A stretch of 64,000 nt of DNA, from the NCBI GenBank assembly GCA_947630555.1, contig CANRIA010000004.1, positions 25,590-89,589 on the forward strand, given 5' to 3'. Made by a program: the position numbers and the translations under genes. This stretch comes from an uncultured Clostridia bacterium. GTDB lineage: Bacteria; Bacillota; Clostridia; Oscillospirales; Ruminococcaceae. Within the stretch, counting starts at the first letter, position 1; each line of letters starts with the position of its first letter. Of this stretch, positions 1 to 10,871 are shown one piece after another. The notes under the pieces were generated by a model, which saw nothing but the letters and a program-made list of their open reading frames with translations, did no database searches and was not told the origin of the DNA.

Positions 1-87
1 ATATTCACGGCGCTGGATACCGTAAAGGTGCTTTTAGATGTGCTTGAAGAAATGACACTCTGCATATCTACTATTGACGAAGAATAA
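1..87 (+). CDS. C-terminal end of an unknown protein (partial)
   Basis: An open frame enters from the left edge and ends at a TAA, leaving 28 codons. The residues (for example VKVLLDVLEEM) look like the end of an amphipathic helix followed by an acidic tail. The frame is followed at once by a second in-frame TAA and a hairpin terminator, which supports a real gene end. The function cannot be judged from this fragment. Confidence 0.55.
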   Translation: MFTALDTVKVLLDVLEEMTLCISTIDEE

Positions 88-90
88 TAA

Positions 91-126
91 AAAGGTCTGT
101 CACCAAATCAGTGGCAGACCTTGTTT
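91..126. terminator. Bidirectional terminator between the partial gene and clpB
   Basis: AGGTCTGTCAC and GTGGCAGACCT form an 11-bp stem with one G-U pair and a loop of about 7 nt. It has a T-run on the right (TTGTTT) and an A-run on the left. It can therefore end the rightward gene and the leftward clpB operon. Confidence 0.75.
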
Positions 127-133
127 ATAGTTT

Positions 134-2733
<2,600 letters not shown>

Positions 2734-2737
<4 letters not shown>

Positions 2738-3366
2738 AGTAAAACGCCCCTTTCGCAGTATTCAATGTATTTCTTTGTTATTTCGCCGACCGCCTTCTCA
2801 CTGCCGCCGTCTGAAAGGTACAGCTTGAAGCAGTCGTTGAATGTGGTTATGTGGTCTGTTATCGCCTTTGAAATCTCTTCGGGCTCGCCGCCCTGCTTTT
2901 TCAGCAGCCTGCGGTATGTGCCGCCTTTTAACTGAGCCTGCACATCACTGTCTGTCACGCCGCGTTCTATCTCGTTCCACAGCCGCAAAAAGCTTGTGTA
3001 TTCGCCCAAAAGCGCGGCATTTTGTGTTCTCAGCGTTGCCCTCAGTTCTCCTAAATACTGCCCCACCTCTCGGTAGAGTATCACGCTGTATCTTATAGTC
3101 GGGTTGTACTTGTATTTCAGCGCCGAGACTGCCGTCAGGTCGCCCTGATCGGTAAGAAACCGAAATTCATCGCTGAAACGCTGCATCTGCCCCAGCATAA
3201 GCTCATAAAGGTTTTTTATGCGCTGTTCGGGCGTTGTCATCGAAACGTACTGTGCCAGCAGCTGGTCGATAAGTCCGCTTCTGCTTTTGCCGTGCAGCTT
3301 TGCAATGCGGTCTATCCTGTCTATCACCTCGTCGGTAAGGATAAGACTATACATACTTTTGCTCAA
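2734..3366 (-). CDS. Ribbon-helix-helix DNA-binding protein, candidate regulator of clpB
   Basis: The N-terminus (MYSLILTDEVIDRIDRIAK, then KSRSGLIDQLLAQYV) fits a ribbon-helix-helix domain. It is followed by about 160 residues, mostly helical, that I do not recognise. The ORF track begins at 3456, but a good promoter occupies 3428-3456, so that start would lie upstream of the mRNA. I prefer the TTG at 3366, preceded by AAAGGCGG at 8-nt spacing. An in-frame ATG at 3354 is the alternative. The gene overlaps clpB by 4 bases. By analogy with autoregulated ribbon-helix-helix proteins, it may repress its own operon through the dyads in its leader; this is inference. Confidence 0.75.
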
Positions 3367-3388
3367 AACTATCGCCGCCTTTATCTGT

Positions 3389-3452
3389 AACTTGATAAGT
3401 TTATTATATAACTTTCCTTGCAAGTTTATGATAACACACAAACAAGAGTTTG
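3389..3452 (-). promoter_or_regulatory. Cluster of dyads around the clpB operon promoter (candidate operator)
   Basis: Three inverted repeats lie within 64 bp: AACTTgatAAGTT (3389-3401), AACTT-7-AAGTT with an internal CTTGCAAG palindrome (3410-3426), and CAAACaagaGTTTG (3439-3452). The last one fills the spacer between the -35 and -10 boxes. This suits a repressor site. The binding protein is not shown by the sequence. Confidence 0.45.
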
Positions 3453-3456
3453 TCAA
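3428..3456 (-). promoter_or_regulatory. SigA-type promoter of the RHH-clpB operon
   Basis: On the minus strand, TTGACA (3456-3451) is followed after 17 bp by TATCAT (3433-3428). Transcription would start near 3421, leaving a leader of about 55 nt. Confidence 0.75.
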
Positions 3457-3489
3457 GGCTTTTTTGAAAATTTTTTTGATATTTTTTCT

Positions 3490-3519
3490 TTAAAACAAAA
3501 AAGACCCATAAATGAGCCT
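3490..3519 (-). terminator. Terminator after the membrane-anchored unknown gene
   Basis: On the minus strand AGGCTCA-TTTA-TGGGTCT forms a 7-bp stem with two G-U pairs, followed by a T-run. The + strand version pairs poorly, so it acts on the minus strand. Confidence 0.55.
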
Positions 3520-3540
3520 TTTTATATTTAGTTAAGAATA

Positions 3541-4758
3541 TCACTTTTCCACTCTCGGCTTGTCATACTTATTTGAAACAAGTTTGCCGTCGCACGGGTC
3601 GTAAATAAGGTCGCCCGTTACCATATCTATATATATGCAGCGGATCTTCAAGTTATTTGGTTCGTCAAGTGATAGCCGCCACATAGGTCTGTATTCGTCA
3701 GGGTCGGTTTCATCGTTCTCTTCATCGCTGTCGGGGAAATCAGGCATGGCGTAAACAATATTTATATCTGTAACAGCGTTTGTAAAATACGGCGCAAACT
3801 CCACGCTTGCGTGGCTGAGGGCAGAATCCAGCGTTATAAATCTGTCTTCAAGCTCGGTCTTTTCTATGCCGCGATCGTATGTATGACAGTATACTTGCGT
3901 AACAACGTCGGGGTGGGTGATGACAACATCTACATAGTTTAACGTCATTTTTGCGCCGCCTACATTAGAAGTATCTGTAAGGTCAAATTCAACGCCGCCG
4001 GCGCACAAAGCAAACCTCACCAAAAACGACTGATGCTCGTTAAATTCATTATTCAGAATACAAACTATAACAGGCTTTGTTTCTTCGTAATCAGCACACA
4101 GGGGCAGCACGCTGTCAATAGTTTTCTGCGCAAAATCCAAAGCCTGTTTTGCGGTATAGTCTTCTCCTGCCAAATCGCCCACAACGTTTGCAAGATCGCT
4201 GTCTTCGGCGGTGCAAGCCTTTGCAACATTAGCTGCCAGCATTACGTCGCCTGCCTCGCCGCTTATAATATCAGGCGCCCATATAAGGCAGCCGCCGGAA
4301 CTATCCAACCTTACAAGATAGTCGTCTTCAATATCGTCTTTTTCGATGTTAAATGATGAATAGGAAAAATTCCCGTTATCATATGTGTCAAGGGTAATCT
4401 CATCTTCATTTGGCTGCTCTTTGTTCATATACTTTGCGGTATCTATGCACTTTTGCTTCAGTTGTTCTTGCGTTATGTGCACTGCAGAATTGTCAACGCT
4501 CATAGTGTACAGCTTTTCAGGCGTGGGCAGAGAAACATTTTCGGGCAATGTCATGTTATCATAAGTTTTACCAAGGGCGTTCGGCGCTTCTGTCAGAACC
4601 TCTGCAAGCGTTTTGTATTCAAGCTTGCTTTGCTCTTCAGTCTTGTTCTTTTTGTTTATAGCAACGGTAAGAACTATTGCAGTTATAACGGCTGCTGTCA
4701 TTACAAAAGCAGCACAGAGAATTATTACGCGCCGTGTGCGTTTGTTGAGTTTTGCCAT
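3541..4758 (-). CDS. Membrane-anchored extracellular protein of unknown function with a PepSY-like end
   Basis: The protein has about 405 aa. After a basic N-terminus (MAKLNKRTRR) there is one transmembrane segment (about residues 11-35), then about 370 residues predicted outside the cell. The last 50 residues (PMWRLSLDEP, then CIYIDMVTGDLIYD) resemble the end of PepSY domains, where a strand carrying W is followed by a 'D-x-x-T-G' turn. That is a weak match. The start at 4758 is chosen over the track start at 4779 because AGAAGG lies 8 nt upstream of it. The gene has its own promoter and terminator, so it is monocistronic. I do not recognise the family. Confidence 0.7.
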   Translation of the reverse strand: MAKLNKRTRRVIILCAAFVMTAAVITAIVLTVAINKKNKTEEQSKLEYKTLAEVLTEAPNALGKTYDNMTLPENVSLPTPEKLYTMSVDNSAVHITQEQLKQKCIDTAKYMNKEQPNEDEITLDTYDNGNFSYSSFNIEKDDIEDDYLVRLDSSGGCLIWAPDIISGEAGDVMLAANVAKACTAEDSDLANVVGDLAGEDYTAKQALDFAQKTIDSVLPLCADYEETKPVIVCILNNEFNEHQSFLVRFALCAGGVEFDLTDTSNVGGAKMTLNYVDVVITHPDVVTQVYCHTYDRGIEKTELEDRFITLDSALSHASVEFAPYFTNAVTDINIVYAMPDFPDSDEENDETDPDEYRPMWRLSLDEPNNLKIRCIYIDMVTGDLIYDPCDGKLVSNKYDKPRVEK

Positions 4759-4794
4759 ATTACTGCCTTCTTTCTGCAAAATTTACCTGAATAT

Positions 4795-4823
4795 ATGATA
4801 CTTCCTTTTTTCATACAAGTCAA
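4795..4823 (-). promoter_or_regulatory. SigA-type promoter of the membrane-anchored unknown gene
   Basis: TTGACT (4823-4818), a 17-bp spacer and TATCAT (4800-4795) on the minus strand. The distance to the start codon is about 40 nt. Confidence 0.65.
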
Positions 4824-4900
4824 GGATTTAAGACTAACATTTTGCGGTCATATGCCCTTTTTGTAGAAATTACACAAAATAAGGAAAATAATTTGTACAT

Positions 4901-4928
4901 AAAAACCCCCCGAACTTACGTCCGAGGG
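4901..4928 (-). terminator. Terminator after fakA
   Basis: On the minus strand CCCTCGGAC-GTAA-GTTCGGGGG gives a 9-bp stem with two G-U pairs and a tetraloop, followed by TTTTT. It is a strong intrinsic terminator. Confidence 0.85.
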
Positions 4929-4934
4929 TATATG

Positions 4935-6572
4935 TTATTCTACCGAAATAATGTAATAATACACAGGCTGACCGCCGCTGACCACATTTACCTCAATGTC
5001 GGGGTACTTGCCTTGCAGCTGTGATGCGAGCGCCTGAGCCATATCTTCGTTTACGTCCGCGCCGTAAATAACGGTGATGAACGAGCTGTCGCCCTTTACC
5101 ATTCGCTTGGTTAGCCTGTAGCTTGCCTTTGCAAGGTCTTTGTCAGTAAACGCCAGCTTGCCGTTTTCAATAGCGAGTATCTCGCCTTTCTTTATGGCGT
5201 GCCCATCAAATTCCGAATCCCTTGCCGCAAAAGTGAGCTGACCAGTTGCAACATTGTTAAGAGCCTCTGTCATAGCGTTGCGGTTGGCAACAAAGTCTTC
5301 GCCGGGGTCAAATGCCAGCATTGCCGAAAGCCCCTGCGGAATTGTCCTCGTCTGCAAAACGCACACCTTTCTGTCGCTTACCAGCTTTGCAGCCTGCTCT
5401 GCCGCCATTATAATATTCTTGTTGTTGGGCATAACGAACACAGTCTTTGCCGGGGTAGAGCATATAGCGGCGTAAATATCGTCGGTAGAGGGGTTCATGG
5501 TCTGTCCGCCGCTTACAATGCAGTCAACGCCTATGTCGCGGAACATACTCTCGATACCTGCGCCTGCCGCCACCGATACAAAACCATAGTCATTCTCAGG
5601 GTTTGCAGGAACGAACTCCTGTTTAGCATCCTGCTTGCGCTGCTTGTGCTGCATTTTCATGTTCTCTATCTTCGGCAGGTTTATGCTGCCAAATTCAAGA
5701 CCCTTTTGTATAGCCTTGCCGGGGTCGTTGGTGTGAACGTGCACTTTTATTATCTCGTCGTCGTCCACCACAACAACGCAGTCGCCTATCGTTTCAAGAT
5801 ATGCCCTCAGCTTGCTGGTATCGTCGCAGCCCTCGTCTTTGGTTATGAGCATCTCTGTGCAGTATGTGAAGTTTATAACTTCGTCAAAGTCGCCCACGGT
5901 AGAAGCAAAAGTTTCAACGGTGACGGCTTTTTTGCTGTCCTGCGAAAGCGGCTGAACGATCTCTCCGCCCTTGAATACTTGCAGCATAGCCTCGAATATT
6001 ATCAAAAGTCCCTGACCGCCTGCATCAACCACCCCTGCTTTTTTAAGGGCAGCCAGCTGGTTGGGCGTGTTGTCAAGAGCTGTTTTACATTCCTTGCATA
6101 TCTCTTCCCACAGCTGCACTTCATCTGTAACAATGCCGCTTAGCGACTTTGCCTTTTCATAGCCCATTCTTGCAACTGTCAGAATTGTGCCTTCTGTAGG
6201 GTTCATTACAGCTTTATATGCATTTTCAACTCCCAGACCCAAAGCCAGCGTTATGTCATCGCAGTTTGCCTCTTTCTTATCTGCAAGACCCTTTGCAAAG
6301 CCGCGGAATATAAGCGAAAGTATAACGCCCGAATTTCCTCTTGCGCCCCTCAGCAGCGCCGAAGCGGCAGACGATGCTACTTCAGATACCGTAACATCAT
6401 CATGCATAATTTTCAGCTCTGAAAGTGTGTTGCCGATAGCCATAGACATATTAGTGCCTGTATCTCCGTCAGGAACGGGGAATACATTGAGCTCGTCTAC
6501 CGATTTTTTCTTGTTTGCTATAGAATGTGCGCCGCTGATAATTGCGTCACGCAGAAGCTTTCCGTCTATCAC
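4935..6572 (-). CDS. fakA: DAK2-domain protein, fatty acid kinase catalytic subunit FakA (YloV family)
   Basis: This is a protein of about 545 aa with an N-terminal DhaL-type nucleotide-binding domain. Its signatures are NVFPVPDGDTGTNM and RGARGNSGVILS. The middle and C-terminal parts are typical of FakA/YloV. FakA phosphorylates fatty acids held by a FakB (DegV-type) partner, feeding exogenous fatty acids into phospholipid synthesis. No fakB is seen in the window. The GTG at 6572 is preferred because GGAGG lies 8 nt before it; the track start (GTG 6593) would place that ribosome site inside the gene. It follows the Asp23-family gene by 17 bp, the usual yloU-yloV arrangement. Confidence 0.9.
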   Translation of the reverse strand: MIDGKLLRDAIISGAHSIANKKKSVDELNVFPVPDGDTGTNMSMAIGNTLSELKIMHDDVTVSEVASSAASALLRGARGNSGVILSLIFRGFAKGLADKKEANCDDITLALGLGVENAYKAVMNPTEGTILTVARMGYEKAKSLSGIVTDEVQLWEEICKECKTALDNTPNQLAALKKAGVVDAGGQGLLIIFEAMLQVFKGGEIVQPLSQDSKKAVTVETFASTVGDFDEVINFTYCTEMLITKDEGCDDTSKLRAYLETIGDCVVVVDDDEIIKVHVHTNDPGKAIQKGLEFGSINLPKIENMKMQHKQRKQDAKQEFVPANPENDYGFVSVAAGAGIESMFRDIGVDCIVSGGQTMNPSTDDIYAAICSTPAKTVFVMPNNKNIIMAAEQAAKLVSDRKVCVLQTRTIPQGLSAMLAFDPGEDFVANRNAMTEALNNVATGQLTFAARDSEFDGHAIKKGEILAIENGKLAFTDKDLAKASYRLTKRMVKGDSSFITVIYGADVNEDMAQALASQLQGKYPDIEVNVVSGGQPVYYYIISVE

Positions 6573-6589
6573 GATGTTATCCTCCCAAA

Positions 6590-6937
6590 TCACGCCTGCA
6601 TAGCGTCAACAAAAACGTTTATCTTAGATACTTCTATACCGGCGCTCTCCTCAACAGTAAAGCGCACCTTGTTTATGATGCTGTCAACTATTGCGGCAAT
6701 GTTCACCCCGTAAGATACCGTTATATGCAGGTCTATAGTCAGCTTGTTGCTGTCTTGACGGATCATCACACCGTTGTCAGCAGATTCGCTTCCCAGCAGC
6801 GAGCGTATGCCTTGCACAGCCGAACAGCTGTTCAGACCTACCACGCCAAAGCAGCTTGCGGCGGTCTTGGCTATAAGCTTTTTCAGATAGTTTGAAGAAA
6901 GCTCTATGCAGCCTATGTGATCGTTGATTTTTATCAT
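6590..6937 (-). CDS. Asp23/YloU-family alkaline-shock-like protein
   Basis: A protein of about 115 aa with the family pattern: a short strand (GCIELSSNYLKKLIAKTAASC), a G-V-x-G-L motif, and a C-terminal half with VSYGVNIAAIVDSI. Asp23-type proteins lie at the cell envelope or accompany fakA; their exact role is unresolved. The ATG at 6937 is chosen because the promoter -10 box lies at 6979-6984, so the track start at 6979 would be outside the transcript. It forms an operon with fakA. Confidence 0.85.
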   Translation of the reverse strand: MIKINDHIGCIELSSNYLKKLIAKTAASCFGVVGLNSCSAVQGIRSLLGSESADNGVMIRQDSNKLTIDLHITVSYGVNIAAIVDSIINKVRFTVEESAGIEVSKINVFVDAMQA

Positions 6938-6978
6938 AAAAGAACCACGCTCTCTTTCCGTCAAAGTTACATACAACA

Positions 6979-7007
6979 ATTATAACACACAAAGTCTGCG
7001 TTTGCAA
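6979..7007 (-). promoter_or_regulatory. SigA-type promoter of asp23-fakA
   Basis: TTGCAA (7007-7002), 17 bp, TATAAT (6984-6979) on the minus strand, with TG one base before the -10 box (extended -10). It sets the transcript start near 6972 and so decides the start codon of the Asp23-family gene. Confidence 0.75.
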
Positions 7008-7085
7008 TAGCCGAGGGATATTTTTGTAACTATTGCTTATATTCCGCCTGTGCTTATGGTCTTATTACCCAAAACGCTATACAAA

Positions 7086-8207
7086 CTATTTGTCGGCGGC
7101 ACATTCAACATCTACCGAAATAGAGCAGTTTTCAAAAATGTTATCATCATGCAGGGCGGCAACGGGGTATACGCTTCTTGCTATTCTTTCAACGCCGAGA
7201 AAATCGCCCTCGGGATACTGCGTTATCTTATAAAAAGCGTTGCAGCACATATCCTCCAGTATCTTTTCAGTAGCCATGCACACCTCGCAGCCGTTTGATA
7301 TAGTCTTGAAGCTGTCGAGCAGTTTTACTTTCACGCGTATTTTGTACATCATAACGTATCTGCCGTCAATTTTGCGCACTGTAACACTGCGATGAATGAG
7401 AGTAACGTTCACATTCAGAGGGTCTTCATTGCCGGGTATGCTCATCTGCGCTTTGTCAAGCTTGCCTTCAAGCCAACAGCAGCCCATAGTTTCCTCTGCC
7501 GTGGCGGTGTATACTATTTTTCCGTCGTGAACTATCTGTGTTCCGCTGAATATAAGTTTGGTGTCCTCTTCTTCAGAGTCTCCCTGCTTTTCTTTTTCGC
7601 TTTCTTTGGGCGGCTGTAGCGCCTCAACTATAGGCAGGGCGGCGGTAGTCGAGTTTGCAATATGCAAAAGGTCGGTTTTAAGCGCGTTGCCGTTTTCAAC
7701 CGCCGTGCGTATGATGTTCTCGACTGCAATGGCGGTCTCCACCTCGTTTTTCAGCTTAACGTCAAGAATATCGCGTGCGGTGGTCTTGCTGCTTATTACG
7801 GGCACGCCAAGGTATGTCTGCTCACTTCGCAGAAAGTAATCAAGGCTTTCAGAAAATGGTATGCTAAGCGCATCTTTGCCTATAACAATAAACTTGCTGT
7901 GCCCGATGTTTATATCCCTGCCAAGTTCATATGAAATATCATTCATGCACTGCGCTATGGTGTCGCCCTCGGTGGAAACTATAATAGTGTTGGTCTGGCT
8001 GCTGTCAACAGGCGTTGAAGAACCTGCACCCATCGACTGAAACACCTGCGCGCTTACCTTGAATTTTTTGCTCTCACCCTTGTCAATGCCAACAGCCGAT
8101 ATTATAGCCTGCTTTTCCAGCTCGACTATTGAAGAGCAGGAACACATTGCAAAAGCTGCAATTGCAGTCAAAAGCACTATAAGCAAACGTTTCATTTGCA
8201 TACTCAT
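7086..8207 (-). CDS. gerAC: Spore germination lipoprotein, Ger(x)C family
   Basis: This 373-aa protein is the C subunit of a nutrient germinant receptor. It begins with a signal peptide and a lipobox-like site (AFAMCSCSS), so it should be lipid-anchored in the spore inner membrane. The early EKQAIISAVGID segment and the late LGVERIARSVYP region fit Ger(x)C proteins. Its start overlaps the end of gerAB by 4 bases, and it is the last gene of the A-B-C operon. No clear terminator follows. The letters A/B/C refer to subunit type, not to the gerA locus of Bacillus. Confidence 0.92.
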   Translation of the reverse strand: MSMQMKRLLIVLLTAIAAFAMCSCSSIVELEKQAIISAVGIDKGESKKFKVSAQVFQSMGAGSSTPVDSSQTNTIIVSTEGDTIAQCMNDISYELGRDINIGHSKFIVIGKDALSIPFSESLDYFLRSEQTYLGVPVISSKTTARDILDVKLKNEVETAIAVENIIRTAVENGNALKTDLLHIANSTTAALPIVEALQPPKESEKEKQGDSEEEDTKLIFSGTQIVHDGKIVYTATAEETMGCCWLEGKLDKAQMSIPGNEDPLNVNVTLIHRSVTVRKIDGRYVMMYKIRVKVKLLDSFKTISNGCEVCMATEKILEDMCCNAFYKITQYPEGDFLGVERIARSVYPVAALHDDNIFENCSISVDVECAADK

Positions 8208-9283
8208 GCTGATGCCCCCTTTCTGCTGCGCTTTTCTTTAGGCAAAATAAGCAGCAGCGCAGGTATTACAGCTGCCAGAATTATTATCACCGCAGACCAT
8301 ATATACACGTTTTCAGCCTTTGTAATATCGTAATACATTATTATAAATACAGAGCATATCAGCGCGGCGGCGGTCACGGGCAGGGTAGCGTAAAAAGGCT
8401 TTATCTTTGGCGATATGCATTTTATACACTCGCCTGCAAGATATATGCAAAGTGAAAGCTTCGTAACCGCGCAGAATGTCCACAGTATCAAAAACAGCGA
8501 ATCAAATCGCGCTATAATAGATGTGTTTGAATAAGAGCTTAAATGGAAAAACGGCAGCGGAGAGGAGTATGCGAAATCGCCCAGTATTGCAGAGCACAAA
8601 AAAGCTATAGACCCCACCACTATATATTTAATGGTAATATAGCTGTATACCGCGCCGCACTGCTTTGAGCGCAGCTTTGGCAAAAGCAGGCAGGCTAAAA
8701 TAAGCTCCGAATTTCGTGCAAACGAGCCGAGAGAACTTTTTATTATGCCGCCCAAAGGGTCTTCTATTGAGATGTTAAGGTTGTGAACATCTATCTCTCC
8801 GCTTGTGCCGAGCAGCACCGTTATCAGCATAACTACAAACAGCCCCGTAACCACTGCGGCGCTGCGTGCAATGGGTTCTAAGCCCAGTGTTGAGATATAC
8901 AGAGCCGTTGCAGCCATGAATACTACGATAACTCTTTTAGCTGTAAATATCGGAAACGCAAAGGTTATAAACTGCGAAAAATCGCACATTGTCTTTACCG
9001 CAATCCATGCTAGAAATGCGGTATATATAACAGAGAGCATTATCCCCAGCGGCTTTGAGGCGCAAAAACCCAGCTGTACGGCGTTTTTATCGGGGAATTT
9101 TTTCAGCAAAAGAAGTGGGAATATCATTACCACTGCCAGCGCCGCGTTTGTTATAAGACCGCCAAGAATGGTTATAAGCGTGTTGTCGCCCCCTGCCGGA
9201 GAGTAGGTCATCATGATAAACAGCCTGCCCACCAGCAAAAGGCATATCAGCTGATAAGCCGATATTGCGTGAGGTTTTTTCAT
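8204..9283 (-). CDS. gerAB: Spore germination permease, GerAB family
   Basis: This 359-aa integral membrane protein with about ten hydrophobic segments is the size and type of GerAB subunits (APC-superfamily fold), which bind the germinant. The N-terminus ISAYQLICLLLVGRLF is typical. It starts 2 bp after gerAA and overlaps gerAC by 4 bases, so the three are translated as one unit. Expression would be expected in the forespore, but I could not identify a convincing sporulation promoter. Confidence 0.92.
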   Translation of the reverse strand: MKKPHAISAYQLICLLLVGRLFIMMTYSPAGGDNTLITILGGLITNAALAVVMIFPLLLLKKFPDKNAVQLGFCASKPLGIMLSVIYTAFLAWIAVKTMCDFSQFITFAFPIFTAKRVIVVFMAATALYISTLGLEPIARSAAVVTGLFVVMLITVLLGTSGEIDVHNLNISIEDPLGGIIKSSLGSFARNSELILACLLLPKLRSKQCGAVYSYITIKYIVVGSIAFLCSAILGDFAYSSPLPFFHLSSYSNTSIIARFDSLFLILWTFCAVTKLSLCIYLAGECIKCISPKIKPFYATLPVTAAALICSVFIIMYYDITKAENVYIWSAVIIILAAVIPALLLILPKEKRSRKGASA

Positions 9284-9285
9284 TT

Positions 9286-10785
9286 TTATGCCTCCTCGGT
9301 ATTGTTTTCGCCTGCCTTGAAGTCGCTTACCAAAGTCTGCGTTTTTTCAAGCCTTTTAAAGCCTGCCCTGAAGAAAATATCTTTAAATCCCGACTTGAAA
9401 AACGGCGAAACGGGCGCGGTGTATGGTATGCCGTTATCTGAAAGCGCACAGGCGTTTGCAAGCACCGCGGCAGATACCAGCGTTATTCCGTAAAGCCCTG
9501 CCACGCCGCCTGCTATTATCATTATCATGCGAAGAACAGATGTCTGCTGATTGAGGTTTGGTATAACGAACGATGAAGTCGCCGTAAGACCCAGTATTAT
9601 AAGAATAGGAGCGGAAATAAGTCCGCTGTTCACGGCAGCATCGCCTATTATCAGACCGCCCACGATAGATACCGCGCCGCCCACCGTTTTTGGCAGACGT
9701 ATTCCTGCCTCGCGCAGTATTTCATACATAAGCGTTATTATAACAACGTCAAATACCAACGGGTATGGCGTTGATTCTTCAGAAACTACAAGGCTTAAAA
9801 GCAGCTTGTATGAAAAAGTTTCAGAATGAAAAGTTGCCAGCGCAACATAAACGCCCGGCAGCAGCACCGCCAGTATAAAAGCAATATACTTTATGCAGCG
9901 TATATAAGTGGCATAGTAGGGGCGGTTGGCATAGTCGTCAACGGTGTTGAAGTTTTCTATAAAAAATGTCGGCACAAGCAGCGTAAAAGGCGTGCCGTCT
10001 ATAATGATGCCCACCTTGCCCTCGCACAGTTTTGCAGCGAACGCATCAGGTCTGTCGGTGGTCTGCACGTCGGTAAAAATGCTTTTGCTGCTTTTCATAA
10101 GGTATGGCATTACATATCCGCTGCTGAGAACCGTTTCCAGCTTTATTGAGCTTATCCTCTGCCGCACCGAGTCCACAAGCTCCGAAGAACATCTGTCAGC
10201 CATATAAACAATGCAGATGTCTGTCTTGCTTTTTGTACCTATTTTTGAAAGCTCAAAGCGCAGGCAGGGGGTCTTCAGCCGCCGCCTTACAAGAGATACG
10301 TTGGTGCGCAAAACTTCAATAAAACCGTCTCTGCCGCCAAGAACGTTGAGGTCACTGGTGGGTTCATCTATCGAGCGTTTGTCAAAGCCCTGTATGCCGA
10401 ACAGATAGCCGCTTGCAAGACCGTTTACCAGAACGAGCGCAAAGCCCGAAAACAGCTGCGTCACCGCCTCGCCGTAGTCATAGCAGGTGTGCCTCTCTGA
10501 GGAAAGCAGGCTGTATTTTGTAAGCCAGTCGGCAATATCCTGCGGCTTTGAATTTTCGCCAAGCTGCAAAGAGGTCAGCGGCTGAAACAAAAGCTCGGTC
10601 ATTATGTCGGTAGATGTCATGTTCTCTATAGACACCACCGCGCACTTGTGACCGCTCACCACCACTTCCATAATGTTAAGATCCATAGTTCCGCCCATTA
10701 TAGAGCGAAGATCGAGCAGCGCTTTTTCAAGCGAAGAAGCTATTTTTATATTTTCGTAATTTGAATAGTCGGGAAAGCAAGGCAT
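9286..10785 (-). CDS. gerAA: Spore germination receptor subunit, GerAA family
   Basis: This 499-aa protein has a soluble N-terminal domain of about 280 residues and a C-terminal membrane domain with five to six segments, as in GerAA. The motif VVSEESTPYPLVFDVVIITLMYE region and LREAGIRLPKTVGGAVSIVG are family hallmarks. It is the first gene of the germination operon, preceded by AAAGGAGAA six nt before the ATG. It diverges from the DUF421 gene across an 86-bp gap. Confidence 0.94.
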   Translation of the reverse strand: MPCFPDYSNYENIKIASSLEKALLDLRSIMGGTMDLNIMEVVVSGHKCAVVSIENMTSTDIMTELLFQPLTSLQLGENSKPQDIADWLTKYSLLSSERHTCYDYGEAVTQLFSGFALVLVNGLASGYLFGIQGFDKRSIDEPTSDLNVLGGRDGFIEVLRTNVSLVRRRLKTPCLRFELSKIGTKSKTDICIVYMADRCSSELVDSVRQRISSIKLETVLSSGYVMPYLMKSSKSIFTDVQTTDRPDAFAAKLCEGKVGIIIDGTPFTLLVPTFFIENFNTVDDYANRPYYATYIRCIKYIAFILAVLLPGVYVALATFHSETFSYKLLLSLVVSEESTPYPLVFDVVIITLMYEILREAGIRLPKTVGGAVSIVGGLIIGDAAVNSGLISAPILIILGLTATSSFVIPNLNQQTSVLRMIMIIAGGVAGLYGITLVSAAVLANACALSDNGIPYTAPVSPFFKSGFKDIFFRAGFKRLEKTQTLVSDFKAGENNTEEA

Positions 10786-10871
10786 AATTATTCTCCTTTC
10801 GATTTGTGCTGTTAATGTATTATTTGCACCATTTGCGGAAAAATACTAATGATCTGAAAGGAGCGTTTTGA

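Noticed and set aside
3361-3540. CIRCE (HrcA) site upstream of the clpB operon
   Set aside because: I looked for TTAGCACTC-N9-GAGTGCTAA and found nothing similar.
10786-10871. SigG-type promoter in the gerAA/DUF421 gap
   Set aside because: AATACTA resembles a -10 box, but the only -35-like sequence is about 20 bp away and the start would fall in the ribosome site.
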